NCBI GenBank assembly: GCA_016717595.1
Contig: JADKFE010000014.1
Location: 47,145-111,144 of the forward strand
DNA from: Deltaproteobacteria bacterium
Lineage (GTDB): Bacteria > Myxococcota_A > UBA796 > CAJQPC01
DNA: 64,000 bases
Direction of reading: 5' to 3'
The translations under genes were made by a program, and so were the position numbers. Below the pieces are notes generated by a model. It was not told the origin of the DNA and did no database searches. It was given only the letters and a program-made list of their open reading frames with translations. The stretch's first letter is position 1, and each line of letters begins with the position of its first letter. This document shows, one piece after another, positions 26,755 through 35,765 of this stretch.

Positions 26755-27522
26755 GTGACCTCCGCCGCCAACACCCTCTCCGTCACCGTCGGGGACAGCG
26801 TCTTTGAGGTGATCTTCGCCGGGTTCGGCGCCGATCTCCTCGTGCTGTTGCCCGACGGCGAGCCGCTGACCTGGCGCCCGTGGACGCTCGTTGAGCACCT
26901 GCGCGCCTTGGGTCTGTGCCTCACCACCACCGCGGACGGCCCCGGTGTGGATGGAGATCGGTACGCGGCCTTGGTGCTCGACGCCTTGGGCGCGCCGACC
27001 GAGCGCTGGGCGGCGCTGGCGCCTCTGGCCTTGTGGTGGGCGGCCACGCCCGGGGCCTCGGTGGTGGGTGAGGGGCTGCCCACCCGACCGTGGACCTTCG
27101 CCGAGCGGGCTCAGGCGCTTTACGCGGCGAGTGAAGCCCACGATGGCGGCGGGCTCGACCTCAAGCTCGACCTGTATCTGTACGAGATGCTACGGGCCTC
27201 CGCCCAGCATGAGGGTTGGGATCGGCTGCCCGCCGCCGCCGGGCACCGCCTCTTGGCGGAGGTCGTGCGGCTCAACCACCCCGATTTAGAGGAGGAGCGC
27301 GCCGCCGAGCCCCCCGCGCTCACCCAAGCGCTGATCAAGGTCTGCCGAGCGCTGGGCCTCACGCCTAGCCAGGTCCGCGCCTTGCCCGCCGCTGAAGTGG
27401 ACCGGGTGCTCGACCTCTTGGCCTTAGAGGCCGTGACGCACCCCGACGCTAGGTCGCGCCGACCCCGCCGTCCCAAGCTCGCCGATCACCCCGACGCCGT
27501 CGTCATCCTCGCTGAAGACTGA
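26755..27522 (+). CDS. Tail-assembly-chaperone-position protein, function unknown
   Basis: This 255-residue protein starts at a GTG with AGGAG 5-6 nt upstream, 3 bp after the tube gene. The N-terminal half reads SVTVGDSVFEVIFAGFGADL and LTWRPWTLVEHLRALG, and the C-terminal helical part ends in a basic patch (RSRRPRRPKLADHPDA). It has no signal peptide or membrane segment. In Mu-like tails this position holds the tail assembly chaperones, which guide tube polymerisation around the tape measure. No sequence motif proves that role, so the assignment rests on position alone. No -1 slippage heptamer and second frame was recognised. Confidence 0.45.
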   Translation: MTSAANTLSVTVGDSVFEVIFAGFGADLLVLLPDGEPLTWRPWTLVEHLRALGLCLTTTADGPGVDGDRYAALVLDALGAPTERWAALAPLALWWAATPGASVVGEGLPTRPWTFAERAQALYAASEAHDGGGLDLKLDLYLYEMLRASAQHEGWDRLPAAAGHRLLAEVVRLNHPDLEEERAAEPPALTQALIKVCRALGLTPSQVRALPAAEVDRVLDLLALEAVTHPDARSRRPRRPKLADHPDAVVILAED

Positions 27523-27532
27523 GGGCACCCCT

Positions 27533-28973
27533 GTGAAGCTTCAATGGACCCACGCTGAGCTGCTCACCGCCCTCGCCGCGCCCGCGCGCCGCGCGACGGA
27601 CGGCGTCGCCCGGGCCCTGGGCCTGCGCGCTGAAGGCGCTGAAGACACCATCGGCGGCGAGGTTGAGCCCCCGCGGGTCACCCCGCCCCTGCGCCCAGAC
27701 GCGGCGTGGGCTGCGTCCGCCCGAGCCCTCGTGCGCCCGGGCTGGGCGACGCCATCCCCTGTTAAGCGTCACGTTACACTCGACACTTCATCCAAGATCC
27801 CGCAGCCCACGCCCCCAACGATGAGCCCTGGCGCCTCCCGGCAGGCAGCCGCGGCGCCCCCCGAGGTCGATCCCTTTGAGCCCTTGGGCGCCATCGCCAT
27901 CGCCCCGGCCTCACCGCTGAGCGCCAGCTTGGGGTTTGAGCCCCTGAACCACCCGCTCTTGAACGAGGCGCCCCGGGCGGAGCGCGCGGTCTACGAGGCT
28001 CGGCGCGCCCCCAGCGCGGGCGTCGTGGCCCTCCTTCGACCTCGATCAAGCGGAGCCACCGTCGCCCACGCCCCAGGTGCCCAACGCCCAGGCCCCGGCG
28101 AGCTTAGAGTTTGAGCCGAGCCAGGCCCCGAGCCGCGCGCCAAGCAGCCAGTCTCCGCCTTCCTCTGCGGCGGCCCCCCAAGCCCCGGCGAGCTTGGAGT
28201 TTGAGCCCAGCGTGTCCTCCGACCGCGCCGCGCACACACCCGCCGCCTTGGCCCCCGCCGCCTCGCCCGAGGGTGAGCCATCCACGCGGACCGACCTCGA
28301 GGGGCTCGGCGACGCCTTCTCCGACCCCTTCGTGGCCTGGCGCCCCGGCGGCGTCTCCGCGGCGCCGAGCCCGACGCCCGACGACGCGCCGCTGCCAACA
28401 CACACCACCCGCCTGCCGCTGCACCCCGCGCCGCGTCACGAGCCCCCCGCGGCCTCGACGATGGAGCTTCAAGGCGCCGAGGCCCCTCGCCCCCTCCGCT
28501 TGCGTGACTTAGGCCGCGCCGCGCCCGCCGCCGCGCCCGCCGCGGCCCCTCGCGCCGCGGCCCCTGCCCGACGCGCGCCGCTTGACGAGCTCTTCGACGC
28601 CGCGCCCCCCGAGCTTGAGGCCCTGCCTGAAGGCCTCGCCTTCGCCCCCGCGCAGGCCTTCACGCCCCACGCCGCCGCGCCCAGCCCCGCCGCGCCCAGC
28701 CCCGCCCCGGCGCCCGCCGCCACCCCTTCCCCGGCGCGCCTGCGTCCGGCGCCCTCTGAAGCCTTTGAGCCGGAGTCCGCCAACCCCGCCCCGGCCACAA
28801 AGGGGGCCCCCTCCGCTCCCCCGGCGCCCCAGGCCGCCGCGGGCTTGCCCGCCACGCCGCCGACGCCCACCGCCGCCCCCCAAGCCGCCGCCGGTCTCGA
28901 CCGCGACAGCTTGGAGGAGGCCATGACCGAGGTGCTGCGGGACGCCGCGCGCCAGCACGGCCTGGAGGTCTGA
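27533..28973 (+). CDS. Pro/Ala-rich protein in tape-measure position, frame broken by one base
   Basis: From a GTG at 27533, a globular N-terminus (LQWTHAELLTALAAPARRAT) leads into a long Pro/Ala/Ser-rich region. The frame breaks in the CCC at 28029-28031, and the matching second frame runs to 28973; removing one C restores about 479 residues. The second half repeats APASLEFEPS twice, and the C-terminus is helical (DSLEEAMTEVLRDAARQHGL). The C-terminal helix followed at once by the gpD hub gene (ATG 3 bp later) suggests it plugs into the hub. It could be a shortened tape measure, an adaptor, or cargo. Composition is unlike a classical coiled-coil tape measure. Confidence 0.55.
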
Positions 28974-28975
28974 GA

Positions 28976-30016
28976 ATGCCCGGTCCCTCTGGCGCCCTCG
29001 CCTACAGCCTCACCCTCGGCGGTCTCCGCGCGAGCAGCGACGGTCGTGGCGACAGCGCCCAGGCCCGCGCGCTCCAGGTCGATCGTGGCATGGGCGGCGT
29101 CGGGCGGGCGGTGCTGGACATGGTGGTCAGCGCGGACGGCGCGGCCCCCTCCCCCGGAGATCCCGTCACGGTCAGCCTCAACGGCGGCGCGGGCGAGGCC
29201 AAGGTGTTCACCGGAGAGGTCTTCTCCGTCGTGGCCCGGGCCGATGGCCTGCGGGTCGTCGCCACGGACGGCCTCGCCACCCTGGGCCGCACGGATCTCG
29301 CCAAGGTCTGGGAAGACAAGACCGCCGGGTCTATCGTCAAGGACCTGATCAGCGCCGCTGGGCTCAGCGCCGGAGACGTCGAGGACGGCCCCAACCTCAC
29401 GGGCTACGTCGTGATGCGCGGCCCCCGCGCCCTGCGCCAGATCGAGCGCCTCGGCGCCTTGACCGGCTGCGACGTCTGGACGAGCGGTGAAGGCAAGGTC
29501 TGTTTTGGCGGCCCCGCCACCCCCGGCGGCGCCGTGCTCGCTGAGTGGGGAAAGACGCTTCTGAGCCTACAGGTTCAGGCGACCACCCCTCGGCAAGACG
29601 GCGCCGAGGTCTACGCTGAAGGCGCCGCCGGCGCCCAAGGCGCGGACAAGGCCCACTGGCTCGTCGCCGATCTCGCGCCAAACCAAGGCGCGGCCAAGGT
29701 CGCCGCGGGCGGTCAGGCCACGCCGGGCTCCCCCGGAGACGCGCCGCTCCACGGTGGTTTGGGCGCCCTGCGCGCCGCCGCGGACGCCAAGACGGCGGCC
29801 TTGGGCCAAGCCCGCTGGCTCGCCCAGCGCGGCGTGATGGGCTGGGTCGAGCTCCTGGGCGATCCCAAGGTTGAGCCCGGCGACACCCTCACCGTCACCG
29901 GCCTGCCCCGGCAGCACCCCGCGAGCGGCGTCTTCCCCGCCGCCGGGGCCCGTGTTCGCCGCGTCACCCACCGCTTCGACCTCCAGCGCGGGTTCACCAC
30001 CCGAGTGGTGCTCTGA
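28976..30016 (+). CDS. Phage late control gene D-like hub protein (gpD)
   Basis: This 346-residue protein has the gpD/VgrG-N-like hub fold. It has an early beta domain with DRGMGGVGRAVLDMVVSADG and the typical VFTGEVFSVVARADG. LTGYVVMRGPRALRQIERLG and GWVELLGDPKVEPGDTLTV follow further on. The C-terminal section (RVRRVTHRFDLQRGFTTRVV) closes the barrel. This protein forms the hub onto which the spike docks and which connects to the tube. It starts 3 bp after the Pro/Ala-rich gene and overlaps the next start by one base (TGATG). Confidence 0.85.
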   Translation: MPGPSGALAYSLTLGGLRASSDGRGDSAQARALQVDRGMGGVGRAVLDMVVSADGAAPSPGDPVTVSLNGGAGEAKVFTGEVFSVVARADGLRVVATDGLATLGRTDLAKVWEDKTAGSIVKDLISAAGLSAGDVEDGPNLTGYVVMRGPRALRQIERLGALTGCDVWTSGEGKVCFGGPATPGGAVLAEWGKTLLSLQVQATTPRQDGAEVYAEGAAGAQGADKAHWLVADLAPNQGAAKVAAGGQATPGSPGDAPLHGGLGALRAAADAKTAALGQARWLAQRGVMGWVELLGDPKVEPGDTLTVTGLPRQHPASGVFPAAGARVRRVTHRFDLQRGFTTRVVL

Positions 30017-30897
30017 TGGCCGTGCGTGTCGGAAAAGTCGAGCTGCGCGCGGTGCAGGCCCTACGCAGCGAAGAGGCCCGGGCGCTCATCGAGCAGCGCG
30101 CCCCCGGCCAAGCCGGCGCCGTCTTCCAAGACTTGGGCCGTGGCCCCACCACCCTCCACGTCGAGGGTCTGCTCTTGGGCGAAGAGGCCCTTGACGCCAT
30201 GGAGGTGCTGCGCAGCGCCCAGGCCAAGGCCGAGCCGCTGTCCTTCGCCGCTGACATCGCCACGGGCACGGAGATCACCGAGGTCTTGGTCGAAGACTTC
30301 CGCTGCACCCAGAGCGCCGGGGCGGTCAACCGTTACCAGTTCACTCTGCGCCTCCGCGAGCACGTCGAGCCGCCCTCGCCCATCGACGCCGGGGTGCCCG
30401 CCGTCGAGGCCGGGGTGTTGGAGGACGCCGGCGCCTGGGCCGCCCTCGCCGGGGACGTCGCCGCCAACCTCCAGAACCCCGCGGGGCTCGCCGGGGCCTT
30501 GCTCAACAACCCCGGCCTGCTCGACTCCCTCGACATGGGCGACCTCGCCGCGTCCATCGTCGGCAAGCTGGAGGAGATCACCGGCGCCGACCTCAGCGGC
30601 CTGTTGAAGGTGATCAAGAGCATCGACCCCCAGAAGGTCATCGACCTGATTCAGGCCATTCAGGACGCGGACAGCCTCGGCGACTTCTTGATGAAGTACG
30701 CCGAGGAGGGCCTCGATCTGCTGGAGGACCTCACCGGCGTAGACCTCGGCGCCATCGAGGCCCTGGTGACGGTCTTCTCCCAAGGCACCGACATCCTCGC
30801 CCGCTTCCAGCGCGTCCAGAAGGCCGCTGAAGGTCTGGTGAAGGACCTCGGCGACTTCGACCCCCTCGCGGGCCTGCCCGTGGGAGGTGGCGCGTGA
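30016..30897 (+). CDS. DNA-circulation-N-like/LysM-type tail protein with helical C-terminus
   Basis: The first 120 residues have the core pattern of the baseplate 'DNA circularisation N' type proteins: FQDLGRGPTTLHVEGLLLGE, then LRSAQAKAEPLSFAADIATG and VEDFRCTQSAGAVNRYQFTL. These proteins join the tube end to the hub. Residues about 125-293 are a separate helical region rich in Leu, Ala, Asp and Gly, unlike the usual family C-terminus and similar in composition to the next two small proteins. The start overlaps gpD by one base and the end overlaps the next gene by 4 bp. Confidence 0.55.
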   Translation: MAVRVGKVELRAVQALRSEEARALIEQRAPGQAGAVFQDLGRGPTTLHVEGLLLGEEALDAMEVLRSAQAKAEPLSFAADIATGTEITEVLVEDFRCTQSAGAVNRYQFTLRLREHVEPPSPIDAGVPAVEAGVLEDAGAWAALAGDVAANLQNPAGLAGALLNNPGLLDSLDMGDLAASIVGKLEEITGADLSGLLKVIKSIDPQKVIDLIQAIQDADSLGDFLMKYAEEGLDLLEDLTGVDLGAIEALVTVFSQGTDILARFQRVQKAAEGLVKDLGDFDPLAGLPVGGGA

Positions 30898-31391
30898 GCA
30901 CGACCGCGCGGCAGATCATCGATCGTGTGCTGGAGCTGGTCGACGCCGTCGATGAGCTGCTGGCGACGAGCGGCCTCAAAGACCTCGTGAAGGAGGTCGC
31001 CGAGGCGCTCAAGGTCGGCGACCAGGTCAACGCCGTCATCGACGCCATCCTCGACGCCCTCTCCACCATCGCCGCCAACATCGCCAAGCTCGAGATCCCC
31101 CTGCGCTTCGTCGAGGCGCTCTCGGGGCTCACCCGGCTGATGGCGCCGCTCCTCGACACCCTCGGCGAGGTGATGGCCGCCGCGGAGGGCGACTTAAAGG
31201 GCCTCGGCCTGCCCGATCTCAACGTCGGCGACGCGCTCAAGTCGGCGATGGACAAGGCCGACACCGCCGTTCGTGCCGCCGGGGGCTGGTTAGACGCCCA
31301 GCCGCCGAGCGCCCAGCAGGTGCTCGACCTCGTCGCGCGCTTCGGCGAGCTGGGGGAGACCCTCGGCGAGTACAAGGTGGTGACGCCATGA
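30894..31391 (+). CDS. Helical protein of the injection system, unknown
   Basis: These 165 residues are almost entirely predicted helix: IIDRVLELVDAVDELLATSG, then EVAEALKVGDQVNAVIDAIL and a C-terminal LVARFGELGETLGEYKVV. There is no signal peptide, no membrane span and no known motif. It overlaps both neighbours by 4 bp (ATGA), so it is made in step with them. Its composition resembles the C-terminal half of the preceding protein. Together these helical segments could replace a tape measure or line the tube. This is inference from composition and order. Confidence 0.6.
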   Translation: MSTTARQIIDRVLELVDAVDELLATSGLKDLVKEVAEALKVGDQVNAVIDAILDALSTIAANIAKLEIPLRFVEALSGLTRLMAPLLDTLGEVMAAAEGDLKGLGLPDLNVGDALKSAMDKADTAVRAAGGWLDAQPPSAQQVLDLVARFGELGETLGEYKVVTP

Positions 31392-31906
31392 GCGACGGCG
31401 CGCTCTTCCCCACCCTGGCCCAAGGGCTCGCGGCGTTTAAGGCCGAGCTTCAGGGCGACGCCGGGGCCAAGCTCGCGGCGATGCCCCCCACAGAGAACCC
31501 CCTCCGCGCCCTCATCTTGACCGTGCTCAAGGCCGTGCTCGACGCGCTCGTGTGGCTTGAGCAGGCGCTGGTGAAGCTCGCCGAGCTCGCGGTGCTCACC
31601 GACGGCATGATCGCCACCTTAGAGACCGCCGGGATCACCCTCAAAGGCATGGCCGGGCTGCGGGCGCAGGACTTCCCGCCGGAGCTCTCGGTGGTGATCG
31701 GCCCGCTCACCGAGGCCACCCAGCTCGCCAGCCAGGCCGGTGATCTGCTCACCGACTTCACCGACAAGCTCGGGGTGCTGCCCACCCCGGACGACATCAA
31801 CCTCGCGCGCGCCGAGCTGGAGCAGATCCTCGGCCGCACCCCAGCGCCGCTCCTCGGCGACCGTCCTCGTGATCTCCAGCGCCTCGTCGCGGCGCTCCCC
31901 GCGTGA
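31388..31906 (+). CDS. Helical protein of the injection system, unknown (paralogue of the 695-residue protein N-terminus)
   Basis: This 172-residue helical protein overlaps the preceding gene by ATGA. The segment LGVLPTPDDINLARAELEQI aligns with ILTYIPEPDDVNRMAHELYR in the 695-residue protein encoded next, so the two probably share a domain by duplication. It has no signal peptide or catalytic motif. The gene lies between hub and spike genes, so a tube-lumen, hub-internal or cargo-adaptor role is possible. The shared PEPDD-type motif is the only firm clue. Confidence 0.6.
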   Translation: MSDGALFPTLAQGLAAFKAELQGDAGAKLAAMPPTENPLRALILTVLKAVLDALVWLEQALVKLAELAVLTDGMIATLETAGITLKGMAGLRAQDFPPELSVVIGPLTEATQLASQAGDLLTDFTDKLGVLPTPDDINLARAELEQILGRTPAPLLGDRPRDLQRLVAALPA

Positions 31907-31942
31907 ATCCTCCCCGCCTCGCCCACTCTTAGAGGAGTCAAG

Positions 31943-34030
31943 ATGCCGCCCACCAGGAACCCCTTCAACCTCCTCGCATACCTCCTGTTCCGCGTCCGCC
32001 GCGGCCTCGAGGACATCGAGCAGGCGGGCCAGCCCCCTCGCTGGCTGCGTATGGCCCGCCTAGGCCCCCAGGTCACCGCGCCCAACCCGCCCGCCATGGC
32101 GAACGGCGTGGCGTCGGTGGTCAAGGCCTTCACCACCTCGCTCAACTGGATGGCTGAGGCCACCCTCGACCTGCGCGAGCTGCTCATCACCACCGACGCG
32201 GCGAAGGCCACGGCCGAGGCCGCGATGCGCCTATTGCGCACCTCAAGCTCCCCGGAGTTTGTGAACGGCCTCAAGAACATCCTGCCCGCCTCCGCCGTGG
32301 CCGAGCTTCAGTCCATCGCCTCCAGCGTCGACGGCGTGCTCGGCGACATCGAGAACATCCTCACCTACATCCCCGAGCCCGACGACGTGAACCGCATGGC
32401 GCACGAGCTCTACCGGCTTCTGTGTGTGGTGCAGCGTCCGGTGCCCTACGGCGCCGACGGCGTGAGCTTTGATCTCGCGGAGATCCGCCCCGACACCCTC
32501 GATCACGTCGATGTGGCGAACACCGGCAAGATCCGCCTCATCAACTGGGCGCTGGACGCCAAGACCACCACCCGCGGCTTAGGCACTGATGAGGCCGACT
32601 CTCAAGACCTCTACCGCCTGGGCGCCCGGCGGCTGTGGCAGACCACCATCGACAAGCTGCCCCAGCGCAGCATCGGGCAGTTCAACTTCGGCGCCCGGAC
32701 CGAGACGATCTTCAACTTCGACTTCGACCACTCGATCCCCCCCGACCCGGCCCTCGAGGCCCACCAGAACACCCGCCAAGACATCGTGGAGCTCTGGGAT
32801 CTCCTTGAGAAGCACGACTACATCGATCCCGCCGTCCCGCAGGGCAGCGCCGACCGCCTGGCCGCGACGGCCCAGTACACCCCCGCGCTCACCGCGCTGG
32901 TGCGTAAGTTCCAGGTGATCAACGGCCTCCCCGTCACCGGCTGGCCCGACAACGACACGATGAACCGGCTGCTGCACCTCGACTACGGCGCGAAGACCCT
33001 CACCCGCGCCATCCCCTACATCCCGGCGATGGACCCAGCGCCGCTCGTGAGCGGCAACACCTCAAACAAGGCGCCAGACGCCTTCGACGACGAGGTCAAG
33101 GGCGGCTTCTTGCCGCTTCTGAACGCCGACGCCGACCACCCCATTGAGGAGCAAGACAGCAACACCGAGCCCCTGGAGTTTGTGCGGGATCAGCCGGGTT
33201 ACCGCTACCTGCCCGTGGCGTCCACGACCCGACAAGGCTGGCGCACCGTAGACGACGCGCTCTCCGCCCCGGGCTTCGTGGCGATTCAGTCTCGGCGCAT
33301 CGACTCGGCCACCACCCAGGAGATGATCTCGTTTGAGGGCGACATCCTCAGCGAAGGGGAGGCGTCGAGCGGCGACATGTTCTGGGCGGCGCGGCACCTC
33401 ACGCCCTGGAGCGCCGGGCGCACCGTCACCGCGGCGCCTCTGGCCGCCCCGGCGCTGCACAACGGCGCCGCCGTGCCCGCGGGTCGGCGCATCCGCATGG
33501 TGCAATGGATCGACCTCTCCAAGCTCCAGACCCACCTCGCCTCGTTGGACCCGGGGTACGAGCTCTGGCTCCAGGCGTTTGTGCTGCGTCGCTCGCTGTA
33601 CCGCGACCGCGCCGGGATGTTCAACATGCCCGACCAAGGCCGCATCTCTCTGGAGCTCTACGACGAGGATCTGTTCAAGGGCCCCAACCCCTACGCGGCG
33701 GTGCGCCCCGTCGGTGGCCCGCCCAAGCTCTCGATGTACGCGCTCTCCGACTGGCTGCCCACCCAAGACGGCGACACCAGCGCGCTCACCATCGATCAGG
33801 TCCGCCCCTGGTGGAGCTGGTGGGTGCAGAGCTCCCGCCCCATCCGCCTGTTGCCGACGGTGGGCGGGTACGCCGAGAACCCCAACACCCAGCCCGACCC
33901 GGCGAAGAACGCCAAGAAGGTCAACGCCGCCCTGGTCGTGCTCGAGGCCCAGCCCCAGTCGGGTGTTGACGTAGACGCCTACTTCGACAACGTGCGGGTG
34001 CGCTGGGACGTGCGTCGGGTGGGGAACTAA
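31943..34030 (+). CDS. 695-residue protein with helical N-terminus and peptidoglycan-binding domain; candidate cargo or structural effector
   Basis: Residues 1 to about 165 are helical and include YIPEPDDVN, shared with the preceding gene. About 285-345 resembles a peptidoglycan-binding domain of the PGBD_1 type (TPALTALVRKFQVINGLPVT with GWPDNDTMNRLLHLDYG). The remaining 340 residues are beta-rich and unrecognised (GYRYLPVASTTRQGWRTVDD, LWLQAFVLRRSLYRDRAGMF, RPWWSWWVQSSRPIRLLPTV). There is no catalytic signature or signal peptide. A large protein with a wall-binding module between hub and spike genes fits either a wall-anchoring part or a loaded effector. It ends 5 bp before the spike gene. 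Confidence 0.6.
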   Translation: MPPTRNPFNLLAYLLFRVRRGLEDIEQAGQPPRWLRMARLGPQVTAPNPPAMANGVASVVKAFTTSLNWMAEATLDLRELLITTDAAKATAEAAMRLLRTSSSPEFVNGLKNILPASAVAELQSIASSVDGVLGDIENILTYIPEPDDVNRMAHELYRLLCVVQRPVPYGADGVSFDLAEIRPDTLDHVDVANTGKIRLINWALDAKTTTRGLGTDEADSQDLYRLGARRLWQTTIDKLPQRSIGQFNFGARTETIFNFDFDHSIPPDPALEAHQNTRQDIVELWDLLEKHDYIDPAVPQGSADRLAATAQYTPALTALVRKFQVINGLPVTGWPDNDTMNRLLHLDYGAKTLTRAIPYIPAMDPAPLVSGNTSNKAPDAFDDEVKGGFLPLLNADADHPIEEQDSNTEPLEFVRDQPGYRYLPVASTTRQGWRTVDDALSAPGFVAIQSRRIDSATTQEMISFEGDILSEGEASSGDMFWAARHLTPWSAGRTVTAAPLAAPALHNGAAVPAGRRIRMVQWIDLSKLQTHLASLDPGYELWLQAFVLRRSLYRDRAGMFNMPDQGRISLELYDEDLFKGPNPYAAVRPVGGPPKLSMYALSDWLPTQDGDTSALTIDQVRPWWSWWVQSSRPIRLLPTVGGYAENPNTQPDPAKNAKKVNAALVVLEAQPQSGVDVDAYFDNVRVRWDVRRVGN

Positions 34031-34035
34031 CCCCC

Positions 34036-34674
34036 ATGTCTGAGCTGATCCCGCTTCTGCGCGCCATCATTCAGGACGAGCTGCGGGCCCTGCGCCTCGG
34101 CGACGTGGGGGTCGTCTCAAAGAACGAGCCCCACACCGGCGACGGCGACGCCCACAACCACACCTGCGACGTGAAGCTGCGGGATCAGGACGTTGAGCTC
34201 AAGAAGGTGCCGATCTGCGCGCCACACCTGGGGGTCGTCAGCGCCCCCCAGGTCGGCGAGCTGGTGCTGCTGAGCTACGTCGGCGGCGACCCAAGCCGCC
34301 CCATCGTCATCGGCCGACTGTACTCCGATGAGTTTCGCCCGCCCCTGCACGAAGAGAAGGAGTGGCGGGTGCAGGTGCCTCTGGGCGAAAAAACAGAGAT
34401 CGCCATCGACAAAGACGCCAGCGTGATCGCCGCCTCCGGCGACACCAAGGTCACCCTCAAAAAAGACGGCAGCGTCGAGATCGAGGGCAAAGAGGATCTC
34501 AAGGTGAAGGTCTCGGGCAACGTGCAGATCGAGTGCGCTGATGCCACCATCAAGGCCTCGGGCAACATCAGCCTCGGCGAAGGCGGCGGCGGCGTGATCA
34601 CCACGATGAGCCACAAATGTTTTTACACCGGGGCGCCGCTCGTGGGCTCCCAGACCGTCACGGCGAAGGGCTGA
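34036..34674 (+). CDS. Spike protein gpV-like (baseplate assembly protein V / VgrG-like)
   Basis: This 212-residue protein has an OB-fold-like N-terminal part (VKLRDQDVELKKVPICAPHL, VGELVLLSYVGGDPSRPIVI) and a C-terminal triple-beta-helix with short repeats (KVTLKKDGSVEIEGKEDLKV, GNVQIECADATIKASGN). This is the membrane-piercing spike that trimerises beneath the hub. It has no extra effector domain. It starts 5 bp after the 695-residue gene and is followed after 3 bp by the three-repeat gene, the usual place for a PAAR tip. Confidence 0.85.
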   Translation: MSELIPLLRAIIQDELRALRLGDVGVVSKNEPHTGDGDAHNHTCDVKLRDQDVELKKVPICAPHLGVVSAPQVGELVLLSYVGGDPSRPIVIGRLYSDEFRPPLHEEKEWRVQVPLGEKTEIAIDKDASVIAASGDTKVTLKKDGSVEIEGKEDLKVKVSGNVQIECADATIKASGNISLGEGGGGVITTMSHKCFYTGAPLVGSQTVTAKG

Positions 34675-34677
34675 TCG

Positions 34678-35329
34678 ATGCCCTCCCCGCCCGCCCCGCT
34701 CCTGCAGAACCTCGCGTCAGGCGCCTTCCGCTCGCGCAAGATTGAGGGCGAGAACGCCCCCGACCTCGCGAACGCGCTGGGGGACGCCGCCGCCCAGGGC
34801 CTTCAGCTCTTCTTGAGCATGGCGATGGTCGCGCCGGGCGCGCCCGCCGTCGTCGATCCCGTGAGCACCTCCGGCGCCACGGCGGGGCCCGGGATGCTCT
34901 TGCCGCCCCCCCGCCGGTGGGCCTGACGCCTCGACCCTCTCCGGGCTCGCCAAAGGCGCCATCGCCGGGGCCGGGCTCATCGGCGATGACGCGCCCAAGC
35001 TCGGCGACGCCTTCGGGCAGACCTTGGGCCAGGCGCTCACCTTGTTCACCGCCCAAGTCCAGGTCGCCCCCGGCGTCGCTGTGGCGGGCATGGTCACCGT
35101 GGCGCCGGGCACGCTGATGGGCGCCGCCCCCGACGCCTCCACGGTGGAGTCCCTCGCCAAAGGGTTCCTCGCCGCGCAAGGCCTCCAAGGGGAGGCCATC
35201 GGCGACACCGCCGGGGCCTTCGGTGAGCTCATCGGCGGCGCGCTCTCCCAGCTCATGTCGATGGCGATGATGGCGCCCGGTGTGGCCTGCACCCCCGCCG
35301 CCACCGCCGCCCCGGGGAGGCTCATGTAA
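34678..35329 (+). CDS. Three-repeat protein in the spike-tip (PAAR) position, frame broken by one base
   Basis: The corrected product of about 216 residues consists of three repeats of about 65. Each has a helical part and a Met/Ala/Pro-Gly motif: LFLSMAMVAPGAPAVV...GPGMLL, LFTAQVQVAPGVAVAG...APGTLM and QLMSMAMMAPGVACTP...APGRLM. Repeats 2 and 3 also share a start (STLSGLAKG, STVESLAKG). The frame breaks in a run of seven C at 34906-34912; six C restore it. PAAR proteins that cap gpV spikes are single chains with pseudo-threefold shape, so an internal triplication fits a tip on a trimeric spike, though no PAAR motif or metal site was recognised. Its last base overlaps the gp25 start. Confidence 0.55.
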
Positions 35330-35745
35330 TGGCCACCACACCCAAAGATCCCCTGCTCACCGACCTCTCCGTGGTGTTCACCCCCCACGGCCAAGCCGAT
35401 CTTGACCTGCAGACCGATGAGCTGGAGCGCGTGAGCGGCCGAGACAACCTCGTGCAGGCCCTCTCTCTGCGCCTGCTCACCGAGCGCGGCGAGCTCACCG
35501 AGCTGTCGCACCCCCGCTACGGCAGCCGCCTGCGGGAGCTCATCGGCGAGCCCCTGGACCGCGCCAACGTCGAGCTGCTTCGACGCTATGTGCGCAAATG
35601 TCTCCTCCAAGATCCCCGCGTCGCCGAGGTCGTCACCGTGCGCGCCTTCACCGCGAACGTCCCTGGCGTCGTGGTCGTGCAGGCCACGGTGCGCCCGATC
35701 GTCGGGGCCCCCATCTCCCTCTCGCTCAACCTCGACCTCTCCTAG
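35329..35745 (+). CDS. gp25/gpW-like baseplate wedge protein
   Basis: This 138-residue protein has the gp25 signature: LVQALSLRLLTERGELTELS, then HPRYGSRLRELIGEPL. The residues after it follow the family (VRKCLLQDPRVAEVVTV). gp25 holds the inner baseplate and sheath start in place in T4, Mu and injection systems; the lysozyme name is historical. The stop of the tip gene overlaps its ATG (TAATG). Length is normal. Confidence 0.9.
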   Translation: MATTPKDPLLTDLSVVFTPHGQADLDLQTDELERVSGRDNLVQALSLRLLTERGELTELSHPRYGSRLRELIGEPLDRANVELLRRYVRKCLLQDPRVAEVVTVRAFTANVPGVVVVQATVRPIVGAPISLSLNLDLS

Positions 35746-35765
35746 CGTCGCGCCGAGGAGTCTTC

